64,000 bases of DNA from Bacillota bacterium. GTDB taxonomy: Bacteria; Bacillota; Clostridia; Acetivibrionales; DTU013. The stretch's first letter is position 1; each line of letters opens with the position of its first letter. Below are positions 1-9,084 of the stretch, in pieces. The notes beneath the pieces are model-generated. The model was not told the origin of the DNA, did not search any database, and saw only the letters and a list, made by a program, of their open reading frames with translations. The translations under genes and the position numbers were made by a program. The stretch covers positions 56,567 through 120,566 of the forward strand of contig JAEYOM010000112.1 of NCBI GenBank assembly GCA_023411715.1, written 5' to 3'.

Positions 1-2
1 GC

Positions 3-941
3 GTGCGGAAATTAAAAAACACCAGCCTTATATTAAATGCAGATGATTCTCTGTGCGCATCCCTTGGTACAGGCAGCCAAAAAAAAGTTGTTTACTATGG
101 AATGGGGCCCAACGCTTATAGGAATACCGAGAAACCGGTTTATACAGATGCGATGTACTGTATCTATTGTAAAAACGAGTATAAATACTCTAACTTTGTA
201 TACGGGCATTTAGGAGGATTCAAATGTCCAAAATGTGGTTATTCGAGGCCGCATTCCAGTATTACATGCTCATGCATTGATAAGCTGAATAGCTCTTATT
301 CCCTGATTCAATTAGCAATTGACGATTTAGTAAATAATATATTCAAGAAAAAAGAGTTGTATAAAGTGAGGATTAATTTACCCGGGCTTTATAATATATA
401 CAATTCTTTAGCGGCATTATCCTGCGGAGCGCTTTTAGGCCTACCGATAAAAAAGACTTTAAAATGCCTGGATAACCTTGAGTGCGGATTCGGAAGAATG
501 GAAATCATTAAGGCAGATGGTAAGGAAATTAAGGTAATCCTTGTGAAAAATCCATCCAGCTTTAATCAAGCCATTAACTTTCTTATCACGGAAGAAAAAC
601 AAACCCAGGCTGCCTTTCTGGTGAATGACAGGACAGCAGACGGAATAGATGTTTCATGGCTATGGGATGTTGGCTTTGAAAAACTGCAACGGATACAGGA
701 GAAAATCAGCGGCATATTGGTTTCAGGACTTAGAGCGGAAGATATGGCTTTGAGGCTTAGGTATGCGGATATCGATGCGGATAAAATAATTCTGGTCAAA
801 GATTACAGGGAAATGCTGCACAAAGGCTTAGCCAATACATTGAAGGGCAGCAGCTTTTATATATTCGCAACATATACCGCAATGTTTGATGTTAGAAAGT
901 ATCTGAAAGAGATGTTTGGCCTCAAGGAATTCTGGGAGTAA
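3..941 (+). CDS. murT: Lipid II isoglutaminyl synthase, Mur-ligase subunit MurT (5' end outside window)
   Basis: MurT is the Mur-ligase-like, ATP-using subunit of the MurT-GatD complex, which amidates the alpha-carboxyl of D-Glu in lipid II at the cytoplasmic face of the membrane. The visible part begins inside the Mur central domain (NADD motif near the start). A four-cysteine zinc ribbon typical of MurT follows (CIYC ... CPKC, about residues 53-80), and the C-terminal half matches DUF1727. The first in-frame GTG at position 3 is an artefact of the window edge; full MurT proteins are about 430-460 aa, so roughly 130 N-terminal residues including the P-loop lie upstream. gatD follows 41 bp downstream, the usual operon order. 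The call is secure. Confidence 0.93.
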   Translation: MRKLKNTSLILNADDSLCASLGTGSQKKVVYYGMGPNAYRNTEKPVYTDAMYCIYCKNEYKYSNFVYGHLGGFKCPKCGYSRPHSSITCSCIDKLNSSYSLIQLAIDDLVNNIFKKKELYKVRINLPGLYNIYNSLAALSCGALLGLPIKKTLKCLDNLECGFGRMEIIKADGKEIKVILVKNPSSFNQAINFLITEEKQTQAAFLVNDRTADGIDVSWLWDVGFEKLQRIQEKISGILVSGLRAEDMALRLRYADIDADKIILVKDYREMLHKGLANTLKGSSFYIFATYTAMFDVRKYLKEMFGLKEFWE

Positions 942-982
942 AAGGAGAGTTTACTTTCTCAGGAATATAGGGGTGTAATAAA

Positions 983-1735
983 ATGTATGAACTCAATATA
1001 TGTCATCTTTACCCTAATTTATTGAATCTATATGGTGATATAGGCAATATCACAGCTTTAAAAAAGCGTTCCGAATGGCGTGGAATAAACGCAACCGTGT
1101 CAAATGTGACTATCAGGGAGCGCTTCATTCCGGAAAACTACGATATTGTATTTCTTGGAGGCGGGCAGGATTATGAACAGGAAATTGTTCAAAATGATCT
1201 GATAAAGGAAAAGGCAAGTGAAATCAAAAATGCAATAAAAAACAATAAGGTGTTTTTGTGCATCTGCGGGGGGTACCAGATGCTGGGAAACTACTATAAG
1301 ACTTGGGAAGGCAAGGAGATTGAATTCCTTGGAGCGCTAAACCTTTGGACAATAGGAAGTAAAACAAGAATGATAGGAAATATGGTTTTTCAATGCGATT
1401 TCCTTCGGTCAAAGAATTCAGACGGAAGAATAGTTGGTTTTGAAAATCATTCGGGAAAGACCTATCTCGGTCCGGAACTAAAACCTCTGGGAAAGGTTTT
1501 AAAAGGGTATGGAAATAATGGTGAGGACGGGTTTGAGGGAGCAATCTATAAAAACGTTTACTGTTCATATTCCCATGGCAGTTTGCTCCCTAAAAATCCC
1601 GCATTAACTGATTATTTGATTACAAAAGCATTAAAGCAGAAATATAAAGATTTTATTTTCCTGCCACGCCTTGATAATAAATTCGAAGGGTTAGCCCATA
1701 ATTCAATGATGCAAAGAGTGATTGGAAAAAGGTGA
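983..1735 (+). CDS. gatD: Lipid II isoglutaminyl synthase, glutamine amidotransferase subunit GatD
   Basis: GatD is a class I (CobB/CobQ-type) glutaminase that supplies ammonia to MurT for lipid II amidation. The protein is 250 aa, close to the normal family length. The nucleophile is Cys95 in ICGGYQMLG, and the catalytic His is about residue 198 in YSHGSLLPK. The N-terminus (ELNICHLYPNLLNLYGDIGN) is characteristic of the family and fixes the ATG at 983. The stop codon lies within the stem of a bidirectional terminator shared with the converging vanW-type gene. Confidence 0.95.
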   Translation: MYELNICHLYPNLLNLYGDIGNITALKKRSEWRGINATVSNVTIRERFIPENYDIVFLGGGQDYEQEIVQNDLIKEKASEIKNAIKNNKVFLCICGGYQMLGNYYKTWEGKEIEFLGALNLWTIGSKTRMIGNMVFQCDFLRSKNSDGRIVGFENHSGKTYLGPELKPLGKVLKGYGNNGEDGFEGAIYKNVYCSYSHGSLLPKNPALTDYLITKALKQKYKDFIFLPRLDNKFEGLAHNSMMQRVIGKR

Positions 1736-1760
1736 ATACCTGAATTTTATTCACCTTTTT
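1726..1760. terminator. Bidirectional rho-independent terminator between gatD and the VanW gene
   Basis: The arms GGTGAATA (1731-1738) and TATTCACC (1748-1755) form a perfect stem, flanked by five A on the left and five T on the right, so the hairpin can work on both strands. The stop codons of both converging genes fall within or beside it. Confidence 0.85.
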
Positions 1761-2655
1761 CAATGATATGTGCCATGGGCGTATAATAGCTTGTTCCCAG
1801 TTGTTTTGTTATAACCGAACCATCAGAGTTTTTAATTGTCACCCAGGACCTGACGGCAGCCCCATCCATCCCTTCAAGCAGCACCTTTTCAACACCTGGC
1901 TGCAACTCACGGTTTCTCTTATATATGATGGGAGCCTTTAGCACCTGCAGCCTTTCATGATGCCACTCAACTTCGGGCGGTTCTGCTTTACCGTAAAATG
2001 CAATATATAATATGTTATCAATACCCTCCGCCCAAATCAATACAGGTTCCGAAGTATCGTTCCTAAACTTGAAATCCAGTACCCCATAAGCTACGGTAGC
2101 ATCCTGCCCGTAAGGCACGTAGGGTACCGGCATACTGTGGGCATGCCTCTCCATAATACTCATATTACTCAAAACCGAAACATTATAAAGTGTTGAAGCA
2201 ATTTTGCATACACCGCCTCCTACCGTAGTTGTTAAAACGGAACCGTTGTAAGTAGGGCCTTTCCGGAACCCTCTCGATTCGGTATAAGGGCCTATTTTCT
2301 GGTTCTGTGAGAATATTTGCCCCGGTTTTACAACACTGCCGGCCAATAGACGTGCTGCCAGATGCACGTTATATTCTTCACCCGGGAGCGGGTCGCGTAA
2401 TACTGTCCGGTATGCGGCCATTAATACGGAAGTTCCGTTCTCTTCCCTTGATTTCTTAAATTCCTCATCGTTTTCCCAAGGGACAGTCGTGACTGCCCCT
2501 GAAGATAGTTGTTCGTGAACAAAGTTTTCCGGCTTGGTCTCCGGAAAGAGCACTTCCATTTCCCGGCTGGCTGAGAGATGCCTGAACCCGCAGAAAGGTG
2601 TAACGGTTTGAAAAGTTAATAAAGTTAATAATATAGAAATAACTCTCCCAGTCAT
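1747..2655 (-). CDS. VanW family protein, exported
   Basis: This is a VanW-domain protein of 302 aa. VanW was named from vancomycin-resistance clusters, but its biochemical role is unknown; most clostridial copies are exported wall-associated proteins. The N-terminus has an uncleaved or cleaved signal (hydrophobic residues about 4-20). The VanW core is clear: PGQIFSQN, a GP.TE.RGF stretch, then TVGGGVCKIASTLYN and the ERHAHSMPVPY block, followed by a G5-like C-terminal stretch. GAGGAG seven bases before the ATG supports the start. There are no van resistance genes nearby, so a resistance role is not implied. About 300 bp of AT-rich sequence separates it from the divergent next gene. Confidence 0.85.
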   Translation of the reverse strand: MTGRVISILLTLLTFQTVTPFCGFRHLSASREMEVLFPETKPENFVHEQLSSGAVTTVPWENDEEFKKSREENGTSVLMAAYRTVLRDPLPGEEYNVHLAARLLAGSVVKPGQIFSQNQKIGPYTESRGFRKGPTYNGSVLTTTVGGGVCKIASTLYNVSVLSNMSIMERHAHSMPVPYVPYGQDATVAYGVLDFKFRNDTSEPVLIWAEGIDNILYIAFYGKAEPPEVEWHHERLQVLKAPIIYKRNRELQPGVEKVLLEGMDGAAVRSWVTIKNSDGSVITKQLGTSYYTPMAHIIEKGE

Positions 2656-2951
2656 AGCTGATCTCCTCTATCAATTTGATAAGAATCAAACTTATTTATA
2701 GCAAATATCCTCGTTATTTTTTGCATTTTGAACCGCAAATACAGGTGTGAATATCTTCCTGCTATTTTGACAGCAGTACGCTTTATATGTTTCTGCTTGC
2801 GGATTACTCCGGTGATATTTGCGGCGGTACGGGGTTGGTGAGACCCTGCATAACAGTATTTAATATCTGTTCTTGACAATAAATTTTTATTCAATTACCT
2901 TAATGATATGGGGTAGCGCTACTTACAAAATAGTGAAGGGAAGTCTAATTA

Positions 2952-3959
2952 ATGTATCACGGAAGATTTAAAGGTACTCATTACGAGGCCGGCTACAAAT
3001 GGGGCAGGCTGCTATTAGATCATGGAAAAACACTTGAACACTGCCCCACTTTTATCCCAGATGATGAAATGCGGAAATTCGCACAACTGTGCAAGGTTGA
3101 ATACCAAAAATTCTATCCTGAACTTCTTGAAGAAATACAGGGTATAGCGGATGGTCAGCAACTGCCGGTACAAATACTCGAAGCAATTCTTTTTCCAATG
3201 TACTGTATGCGTTTCGATAACCGTTGCACCTGCTTTGCGTTTCGAAACGATAATGAAATTCTCTTTGCTCGAAACAGCGATTTCCTTGTGAGTATTGAAA
3301 AACTTTACATGAACTGCCTATATGCACTCAAAAATGCCTACTCATTCAACGGAAACACGACCGCTTATGTTGAAATGGAAGACGGAGTCAATGAACATTG
3401 CCTTGCAGCAGGATTGTGCTTTGTTTACCCGAAAATAAACAAATCTGGATTTAACGCCGGGATGCTGATAAGGTATATTCTCGAAAAATGCAAAACTACA
3501 AGCGAAGCAATCTCCGTACTGAAAAACCTGCCGATAGCCTCGTCTCAGACGATCACACTTGCGGACAGATTCGCCGATATCGCCGTCGTCGAGTGCAATG
3601 CTGAGAAGCTTGTGGTTATTCGGCCTGATACAGGCAAGAACTTCATTGCGGCAGCTAACTGTTTTGTTTCGCCCGATATGCAACAATTCCGAAATACAGA
3701 AGTCGACGACTGGCGTGCCGATGAACGTTATCGCACAGCTTATAGCGCACTCATAGACAATTCTGCGAAAATGTCTACAGGGTTTGCTAAAGATGTATTG
3801 GCCGGAAAATACGGTTTCATGTGTCAGTACGACAGAAAAACAAATGCCGACACGGTTTGGTCCGTGGTTTACGACCTGAAAAGAAAGCAGATATGGCGTG
3901 CTGAGGGCAATCCATCCAGAAAAACATTCAAAGAAGATATACGAATGAAACTTCAGTAA
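2952..3959 (+). CDS. C45-type Ntn hydrolase (acyl-CoA:6-APA acyltransferase-like)
   Basis: A 335-aa protein of the peptidase C45 / penicillin acyltransferase-like branch of N-terminal nucleophile hydrolases. These enzymes self-cleave before a Cys and then hydrolyse or transfer amide-linked acyl groups. The expected nucleophile is Cys92 in NRCTCFAF, aligned with the GCTSF-type motif; ARNSDF about 15 residues later and the opening GRFKGTHYEAGY..G block are typical of the family. No signal peptide is seen, so it is probably cytoplasmic and its substrate is unknown. Its neighbours give no pathway clue. An Arg replaces the usual Gly before the nucleophile. Confidence 0.75.
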   Translation: MYHGRFKGTHYEAGYKWGRLLLDHGKTLEHCPTFIPDDEMRKFAQLCKVEYQKFYPELLEEIQGIADGQQLPVQILEAILFPMYCMRFDNRCTCFAFRNDNEILFARNSDFLVSIEKLYMNCLYALKNAYSFNGNTTAYVEMEDGVNEHCLAAGLCFVYPKINKSGFNAGMLIRYILEKCKTTSEAISVLKNLPIASSQTITLADRFADIAVVECNAEKLVVIRPDTGKNFIAAANCFVSPDMQQFRNTEVDDWRADERYRTAYSALIDNSAKMSTGFAKDVLAGKYGFMCQYDRKTNADTVWSVVYDLKRKQIWRAEGNPSRKTFKEDIRMKLQ

Positions 3960-4094
3960 AGTGATTGCCAATACTCGTATAACCTCTGAAATTCACTTTG
4001 TGTTGTGGTATTCCGATTTCATCCATGGTAAAATTGAAACAGTTTACTTTTAGCTAAATCTGATTTAACAGGAAACCGGGGTTATAGAAAGGAT

Positions 4095-4198
4095 AATGAA
4101 AATGCAGCTCTGCATTGCTGCTGCTCCGTGCAAGGTCTGAACCGGACAAAACTGCACGGAGCGGATTGAGTTTGTCCGTTAGGCTTTGCACTTTCATT
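4095..4198 (+). promoter_or_regulatory. Structured mRNA leader of the MFS gene (putative attenuator)
   Basis: The 275 bp between the C45 gene and the MFS gene contain a nested fold. A closing stem pairs AATGAAA plus TGCA (4095-4106) with TGCA plus TTTCATT (4187-4198), with one A/C mismatch. Inside it are AATGCA/TGCATT and a perfect 10-bp hairpin GCTCCGTGCA (4123-4132) with TGCACGGAGC (4153-4162). Competing pairs also exist: GGACAAA (4144) with TTTGTCC (4170), and GTGCAA (4128) with TTGCAC (4186). No U-tract follows, so control of translation is more likely than termination. The fold was drawn by eye and matches no named family I recognise. Confidence 0.5.
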
Positions 4199-4234
4199 AA
4201 AACGTTAAGATTTTATTGAAAGAGGAGCAAAGTC

Positions 4235-5533
4235 ATGATAAAAAATTTTAAAACAATTATCAGGGAGCTTCGTACTTTCCTGATTTTATGGATTACACAG
4301 TCGTTTTCGGCACTGGGTAGTGCAATGACCAGCTTCGCGCTGGTGATCTGGTCTTATCAGCAGCAAGGGTCGGCTCTTGCCACCTCGCTTCTGGCCATTT
4401 GTTCCTATGCGCCCTATGTCCTACTGAGTATTTTCGCAGGGGCACTTTGCGACCGATGGAACAAGAAAGCTATCATGCTGTTCAGTGACAGCTTTGCTGC
4501 ACTTTGTACCGTTTCGGTGCTTATGCTGCTGACAATGGGTAAACTCCAGATTTGGCATCTGTACCTGATTAACGCCTTGAATGGACTGATGAACACAGTA
4601 CAGCAACCAGCGTCGGATGTGGCCATCAGCTTACTGGCTCCGCAAAAGCACTATCAGAGGGTAAGCGGGATGCGTTCACTGTCCAATTCGCTGGTTACCA
4701 TTCTTACGCCTGTACTCGCTACGGTAATGCTTTCCTTTACAAGCATCCGGTTTGTCATCCTGTTTGACTTGATTACATTTGCCACAGCGTTCGTGTCGCT
4801 GCTATGCTTTGTCAAAATCCCGCAGGCCGCAGAACGAAGCAAAGCTGGGACCGAAACGGTATTGCGGTCTGCAAAAAGCGGTTTAAGGTATCTGGGGAAC
4901 AACCGTGGAATCCTGGATCTGATCCTGTTTTTGGCCGTGATCAATTTTACCGCATCCATCTTCAACGCCGCCCTGCCCGCAATGATGCTCTCACGTGCCG
5001 GCGGCGGAAAGTTGGCTCTTGGCATGGTCAATACTTTTACAGGGATATCAACGATGTTTGGGAGTATTTTGGTTTCTATCCTGCCACCTCCTAAAAGCCG
5101 GGTTCGAGTCATTTGCAATTGCCTGCTTTTTTCCATGGGCACCGAGAATTTTATCCTTGCTTTTGGCAGGAGTACGCCTGTGTGGTGTTTGGGAGCAATT
5201 CTCGGCTGGATATTCATTCCTGTTATGGGCGCCAATATGGATGTACTTTTTCGCACAAAAATCCCTATTGAGATGCAGGGGCGTGTCTATTCGGCACGGA
5301 ATACTCTGCAGTTTTTCACCATTCCTTTGGGATATCTGTGTGGTGGCGCTTTGGTTGACAGGGTGTTCGAACCGTTTATGGCAGCACAACCGATGGACAG
5401 CCTGTGGGTCGCACTGTTCGGAGCAGGAAAAGGCTCCGGGGCAGCTCTGCTGTTTTTTGCAATCGGGATTTTCGGCGCACTATCTTGCCTGCCGTTCCGG
5501 GCAGACAGAAATATTTGGAGATTGGAAGAATAG
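4235..5533 (+). CDS. MFS exporter (MFS_3 / macrolide-efflux-like)
   Basis: A 432-aa, twelve-segment major facilitator protein. The layout (WITQSFSALGSAMTSFAL in TM1, then GALCDRWNKK after TM2, a central loop near residues 195-215, and the C-terminal GALVDR.F motif) fits the MFS_3 group, which includes MefA-type macrolide and EntS-type siderophore exporters. It probably uses proton motive force to expel a drug or metabolite; the substrate cannot be read from the sequence. AGAGGAG lies eight bases before the ATG. The structured leader just upstream suggests inducible expression, as in several antibiotic-resistance genes, but this is inference. Confidence 0.85.
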   Translation: MIKNFKTIIRELRTFLILWITQSFSALGSAMTSFALVIWSYQQQGSALATSLLAICSYAPYVLLSIFAGALCDRWNKKAIMLFSDSFAALCTVSVLMLLTMGKLQIWHLYLINALNGLMNTVQQPASDVAISLLAPQKHYQRVSGMRSLSNSLVTILTPVLATVMLSFTSIRFVILFDLITFATAFVSLLCFVKIPQAAERSKAGTETVLRSAKSGLRYLGNNRGILDLILFLAVINFTASIFNAALPAMMLSRAGGGKLALGMVNTFTGISTMFGSILVSILPPPKSRVRVICNCLLFSMGTENFILAFGRSTPVWCLGAILGWIFIPVMGANMDVLFRTKIPIEMQGRVYSARNTLQFFTIPLGYLCGGALVDRVFEPFMAAQPMDSLWVALFGAGKGSGAALLFFAIGIFGALSCLPFRADRNIWRLEE

Positions 5534-5547
5534 TCGGACTGCAAATC

Positions 5548-5580
5548 AGCACAGGGTAGCTTTATCATCTGCCCTGTGCT
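5548..5580 (+). terminator. Hairpin downstream of the MFS gene
   Basis: AGCACAGGG (5548-5556) and CCCTGTGCT (5572-5580) form a perfect 9-bp stem with a 15-nt loop, 14 bp after the MFS stop. There is no clear U-run, so it may be a weak terminator or an mRNA-stabilising end. Confidence 0.5.
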
Positions 5581-5814
5581 GGAAATGATAACCACGGGAT
5601 AAAGGAACGGATGTGCTATTGCAATAATCTTTCGGAAGGTCCAACTTGGGCATGATCCCTATTTAATTCTCTAAAAGTCTTTTCTCCACTCATAGTAATT
5701 GAATTATTTACCTTTTTTACCGTTTCCTCTTGCAATGTGAACTTTTTTGTAGATAATATGGAATTATTGGATTTGTCTCCAGCAATAAACTATATAAGGA
5801 AAGGAACTGCATCC

Positions 5815-6864
5815 TTGATTACACTGAAAGAAATTGCACAAATGTGCGGTGTCTCAACCTCAACCATATCAAATATTCTAAACGGCAAGAAAAAGGTTAG
5901 CGAAGCCACCAGACAGAGGGTACTCGAGATTGTTAAGCAAACAGGATACCAGCCTAATTATTTTGCGCAGGGTATGAGAAAACAAAGGACGAATATCATC
6001 GGTATCCTGACGGAAGATCTGAGCCAGTTCAATTCCCCGCCAATTATCGAAAGAATTATGGCTTACTGCGAGAATATGAATTACAGAACGATTCTGATTA
6101 ACATGCGCCTTTATGACAGGTGGAGAAATACATGGTTTACTGATGAAAAGAAATTGCATTCAGTACTGGACCCCGCCATTCAAGAGCTGCTCTCCATTAA
6201 AGTGGACGGAATAATATATGTAGCGGGACATGGCAGGGTCATCAACTGCTTTCCCGATGAATTCAAAGTTCCGGCCATGGTGGTTTATGCATACTCAAAG
6301 TCGCCGAAATTTACTTCCGTCATAATTGATGATGAGAAGGGCGGATATGATATGACGCAGTATCTGATCTCAATGGGTCATCGCAGGATAGGCGTGATTG
6401 CCGGAACGGCCGATAATTTGCATACTCAAAAAAGGAAGTTGGGGTATCAAAAGGCGCTATATGAGAATCAAATACAATATAATACCGACTTGATCAAATA
6501 TGGCGACTGGGAAAGGCAGTCGGGCTGTAGGGAAGTTGAAAAGCTTATCAGCAAAGGCGTTACCGCCGTTTTCTGCATGAATGATACAATGGCCGCAGGT
6601 GTTTATGACTACCTGGAGGAACATGGTATGAAAGCAGGAGAGGATTTATCTGTTGCCGGATATGATAACAAGGAAATTTCGGAATTTTTAAGACCTGCGC
6701 TTACAACAAATGAGATCCCATTTACTGACATCGGTACAAAATCCGCGGAAATCATGATAAGGTCACTAAACGAAAGCAGTGAAAGCAATGAAAACTGCGA
6801 GGCTGCGGCGATCATCAATATACCATGCCATATAATTAAGCGTAATTCCGTAAAGAGGGTCTAG
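5815..6864 (+). CDS. LacI family transcriptional regulator
   Basis: A LacI/GalR regulator: N-terminal helix-turn-helix (LKEIAQMCGVSTSTISNILNGKKKVSE) joined by a hinge to a periplasmic-binding-protein-like sugar sensor domain. An open frame extends to an ATG at 5737, but those 26 extra residues are not family-like. A TTG at 5815 is preceded by AAGGAAAGG at good spacing and puts the DNA-binding domain at residue 3, so I prefer 5815 (349 aa). The gene lies upstream of and parallel to a CUT1 sugar importer whose promoter carries a dyad, so it is the likely local regulator. The inducer is unknown. Confidence 0.88.
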   Translation: MITLKEIAQMCGVSTSTISNILNGKKKVSEATRQRVLEIVKQTGYQPNYFAQGMRKQRTNIIGILTEDLSQFNSPPIIERIMAYCENMNYRTILINMRLYDRWRNTWFTDEKKLHSVLDPAIQELLSIKVDGIIYVAGHGRVINCFPDEFKVPAMVVYAYSKSPKFTSVIIDDEKGGYDMTQYLISMGHRRIGVIAGTADNLHTQKRKLGYQKALYENQIQYNTDLIKYGDWERQSGCREVEKLISKGVTAVFCMNDTMAAGVYDYLEEHGMKAGEDLSVAGYDNKEISEFLRPALTTNEIPFTDIGTKSAEIMIRSLNESSESNENCEAAAIINIPCHIIKRNSVKRV

Positions 6865-6971
6865 ATAGCAAACAGGTTCCGAATGGCATATTCTGCTTTC
6901 CAATCTGTTTAAATTACAATATTGTACTAAATATTATTATTCTTAATTTTTGTACAAATTTCCTTCGTTGG

Positions 6972-7000
6972 TTGACTTTTGCACTACATGTGCATATAAT
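6972..7000 (+). promoter_or_regulatory. SigmaA promoter of the CUT1 importer with an embedded dyad operator
   Basis: TTGACT (6972-6977), a 17-bp spacer and TATAAT (6995-7000) form a near-consensus vegetative promoter. The spacer holds TGCAC-N5-GTGCA (6980-6994), an inverted repeat placed where a bound repressor would block RNA polymerase. This suits the LacI-type regulator encoded just upstream. A 9-bp imperfect hairpin (6870-6878 with 6902-6910) after the lacI-type stop may insulate the two units. Confidence 0.75.
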
Positions 7001-7124
7001 TACATATGAGGTAAAACGATTGACCAAGGAATTTGTCTATAAGGAGCCTTTATTTTCTATAAATATTATCAGAATGAGTAATTCGCTCGAGTTAATTTCC
7101 TGATAAGTAAGGAGGGCTTTCCGG

Positions 7125-8045
7125 ATGAGGTTGATTGGTGACAGGAGAAAGGCCAGATCGTTTCGAGAATTTCTGTACATATTGCCTTTCCTGGCTATTG
7201 TAGCTGTCTTTGCATACTATCCGCTTTATGGATGGTTTTATGCTTTTTTCGATTATAAACCTCCATTCCCGTTGACCTGGGAAAAGTTTGTCGGCCTGAA
7301 ATGGTTCGCTACAATGGTATCGAACAAGGTCAGGATCAATCAGCTACTGGAGGTATTGAGGAACACGTTTGCAATCAGCGGCCTCAGCCTTGGTTTCTCG
7401 TGGTTTCCTATGATTTTTGCCGTTTTTCTTAATGAAATCAAGAACAGAACATACAAAAAGTTCGTGCAGACAGTAACCACGCTCCCGAACTTTATCAGCT
7501 GGGTTTTGGTATACTCCATCGCCTTCTCTGTTTTCAACAGTACGGGCGTTGTCAATGTTGTGGCAATGAAACTGGGACTGATAAGTGAACCGCAGATTTA
7601 TCTGGCGTCCTCCGAACATGTCTGGTTCAAGATGTGGCTGTGGCTGACATGGAAAAATGCGGGCTGGGCAGCCATCATGTATATTGCGGCCATCTCCGGC
7701 ATAGACGAAGAGATGATCACGGCGGCGAAGGTGGACGGAGCCTCAAGGATGCGGATAATATGGCACATTACGATTCCCAGCCTGCTGCCGACCTATTTCG
7801 TGATCGTAATGTTGAATCTGGCAAACTTTCTGTCCAATGGAATGGAACAGTTCTACGTATTCCAGAATGCATTCAACAAGGACTATATTCAGGTTCTGGA
7901 CCTGTATGTCTACAATCTGGCAATGGGCAACGGCGGTTATTCCCTTTCCGTGGCGGTCAGCATGTTTAAGAGCGTCATCAGTGTAGTACTCCTTTGCGTC
8001 GCAAACGGCGTTTCAAAACTGGTGAGAGGTCAAGGCTTTATTTAA
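7125..8045 (+). CDS. CUT1 carbohydrate ABC transporter permease (LplB type)
   Basis: Inner-membrane permease of a binding-protein-dependent sugar importer, 306 aa with about six transmembrane segments. The EAA loop that contacts the ATPase is present as AAKVDGASRMRIIWHITIPSLLP (about residues 203-225). The sequence type resembles LplB/YtcP-class permeases, which usually carry oligosaccharides, often from complex polysaccharides. AAGGAGGG before the ATG sets the start. It heads a three-gene unit with the second permease and the binding lipoprotein. No ATPase or glycoside hydrolase is encoded here, so a shared MsmX-type ATPase is probably used. Confidence 0.9.
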   Translation: MRLIGDRRKARSFREFLYILPFLAIVAVFAYYPLYGWFYAFFDYKPPFPLTWEKFVGLKWFATMVSNKVRINQLLEVLRNTFAISGLSLGFSWFPMIFAVFLNEIKNRTYKKFVQTVTTLPNFISWVLVYSIAFSVFNSTGVVNVVAMKLGLISEPQIYLASSEHVWFKMWLWLTWKNAGWAAIMYIAAISGIDEEMITAAKVDGASRMRIIWHITIPSLLPTYFVIVMLNLANFLSNGMEQFYVFQNAFNKDYIQVLDLYVYNLAMGNGGYSLSVAVSMFKSVISVVLLCVANGVSKLVRGQGFI

Positions 8046-8073
8046 GCCCACAGAAACCTGGGAGGAAGAGGAT

Positions 8074-9018
8074 ATGGAATATCAGACAGGTATTCAAAAA
8101 ATCAAAACGGTCAAATATAAAATGAAATCCGGCATAGGCGACAGGATTATAAGTGTCGTTACATACCTTATATATGCGGTGTTTTCTTTCCTGTGCGTCT
8201 ATCCTTTTTACTATATCCTTATCAATTCGATCAGCGCGAATGACTTGAGTGATAAGGGAAAGGTGCTGTTCTTGCCGCAGGGGATACATTTCTCAAACTA
8301 TGCAAATGTGCTGAAGATCCCGGATCTTTTCAATGCGCTGAAGGTCTCTGTGGAAAGAACCGTAATAGGTACGATCCTTACGGTTTTATTCGCCGCCTTC
8401 CTTGGTTACATGTTTACCAGGGAAACCCTGTGGCACAGGAAATTCTGGTACCGTTTCGTTATAGCGACCATGTATTTCAACGCCGGCATCATACCGTGGT
8501 ATATAACAATGAAGAATCTCGGGCTGACAAATAATCTCTGGGGCTATATTTGGCCGGTCGTTGTGCAGCCCTTCTATATTGTGCTGTGCAAGACCTTTGT
8601 AGAGTCCACTCCGAAAGAACTGCAGGATGCGGCGGAGATTGACGGTGCGGGCACGCTTAAGATCTTTTTCCGGGTCATGCTTCCGATTATCAAGCCAATT
8701 CTTGCGACAATTGCGATCTTCGCGGCAGTTGCACAGTGGAATTCCTTTCAGGACACGCTGCTTCTGGTAACGGACAACAAGCTTTTTACACTGCAGTTTG
8801 TCCTTTACCAGTATATCAATCAGGCAACCTCTTTGAAAGGCTTGATAAATAATGCCTCGACTACGGCCAACATTGCCGCAAGCCTCGCAAAAGCGCAGAC
8901 AGCCACCTCGATACGTATGACGGTGACCGTCCTTGTCGTAACGCCGATCATTTTGGTATACCCGATCTTCCAGAGGTTCTTCGTAAAAGGTATTATGATC
9001 GGGGCAGTAAAAGGTTAA
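8074..9018 (+). CDS. CUT1 carbohydrate ABC transporter permease (YtcP type)
   Basis: The second permease of the importer, 314 aa, six predicted transmembrane segments. The EAA motif reads AAEIDGAGTLKIFFRVMLPIIKP (about residues 188-210). YtcP-like features include the SVERTVIGT and GIIPWYITMKNLGLTNN stretches. It starts 28 bp after the first permease with GGAGGAAGAGG upstream of the ATG and should form a heterodimer with it. A small hairpin after its stop may set different mRNA levels for the next gene. Confidence 0.9.
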   Translation: MEYQTGIQKIKTVKYKMKSGIGDRIISVVTYLIYAVFSFLCVYPFYYILINSISANDLSDKGKVLFLPQGIHFSNYANVLKIPDLFNALKVSVERTVIGTILTVLFAAFLGYMFTRETLWHRKFWYRFVIATMYFNAGIIPWYITMKNLGLTNNLWGYIWPVVVQPFYIVLCKTFVESTPKELQDAAEIDGAGTLKIFFRVMLPIIKPILATIAIFAAVAQWNSFQDTLLLVTDNKLFTLQFVLYQYINQATSLKGLINNASTTANIAASLAKAQTATSIRMTVTVLVVTPIILVYPIFQRFFVKGIMIGAVKG

Positions 9019-9022
9019 TAAA

Positions 9023-9043
9023 CAATGAAGAAGTACTTCATTG
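9023..9043 (+). other. Intercistronic hairpin before the solute-binding protein gene
   Basis: CAATGAAG and CTTCATTG form an 8-bp perfect stem with a 5-nt loop, 5 bp after the permease stop. Such hairpins often protect or separate mRNA for the more abundant binding protein; there is no U-tract, so it is not a strong terminator. Confidence 0.45.
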
Positions 9044-9084
9044 CTTGTTATTGAGTCATCATAATATTAAAGGGAGGTTAGTTT

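Noticed and set aside
1747..2655. VanW gene as part of a vancomycin-resistance cluster
   Set aside because: No vanA/H/X/Y/R/S homologues are nearby; VanW-domain proteins are widespread in Clostridia without resistance.
2652..2894. An 80-codon frame upstream of the VanW-type gene
   Set aside because: It overlaps the VanW ribosome site and promoter region, has a strongly basic random-looking composition and no recognisable domain.
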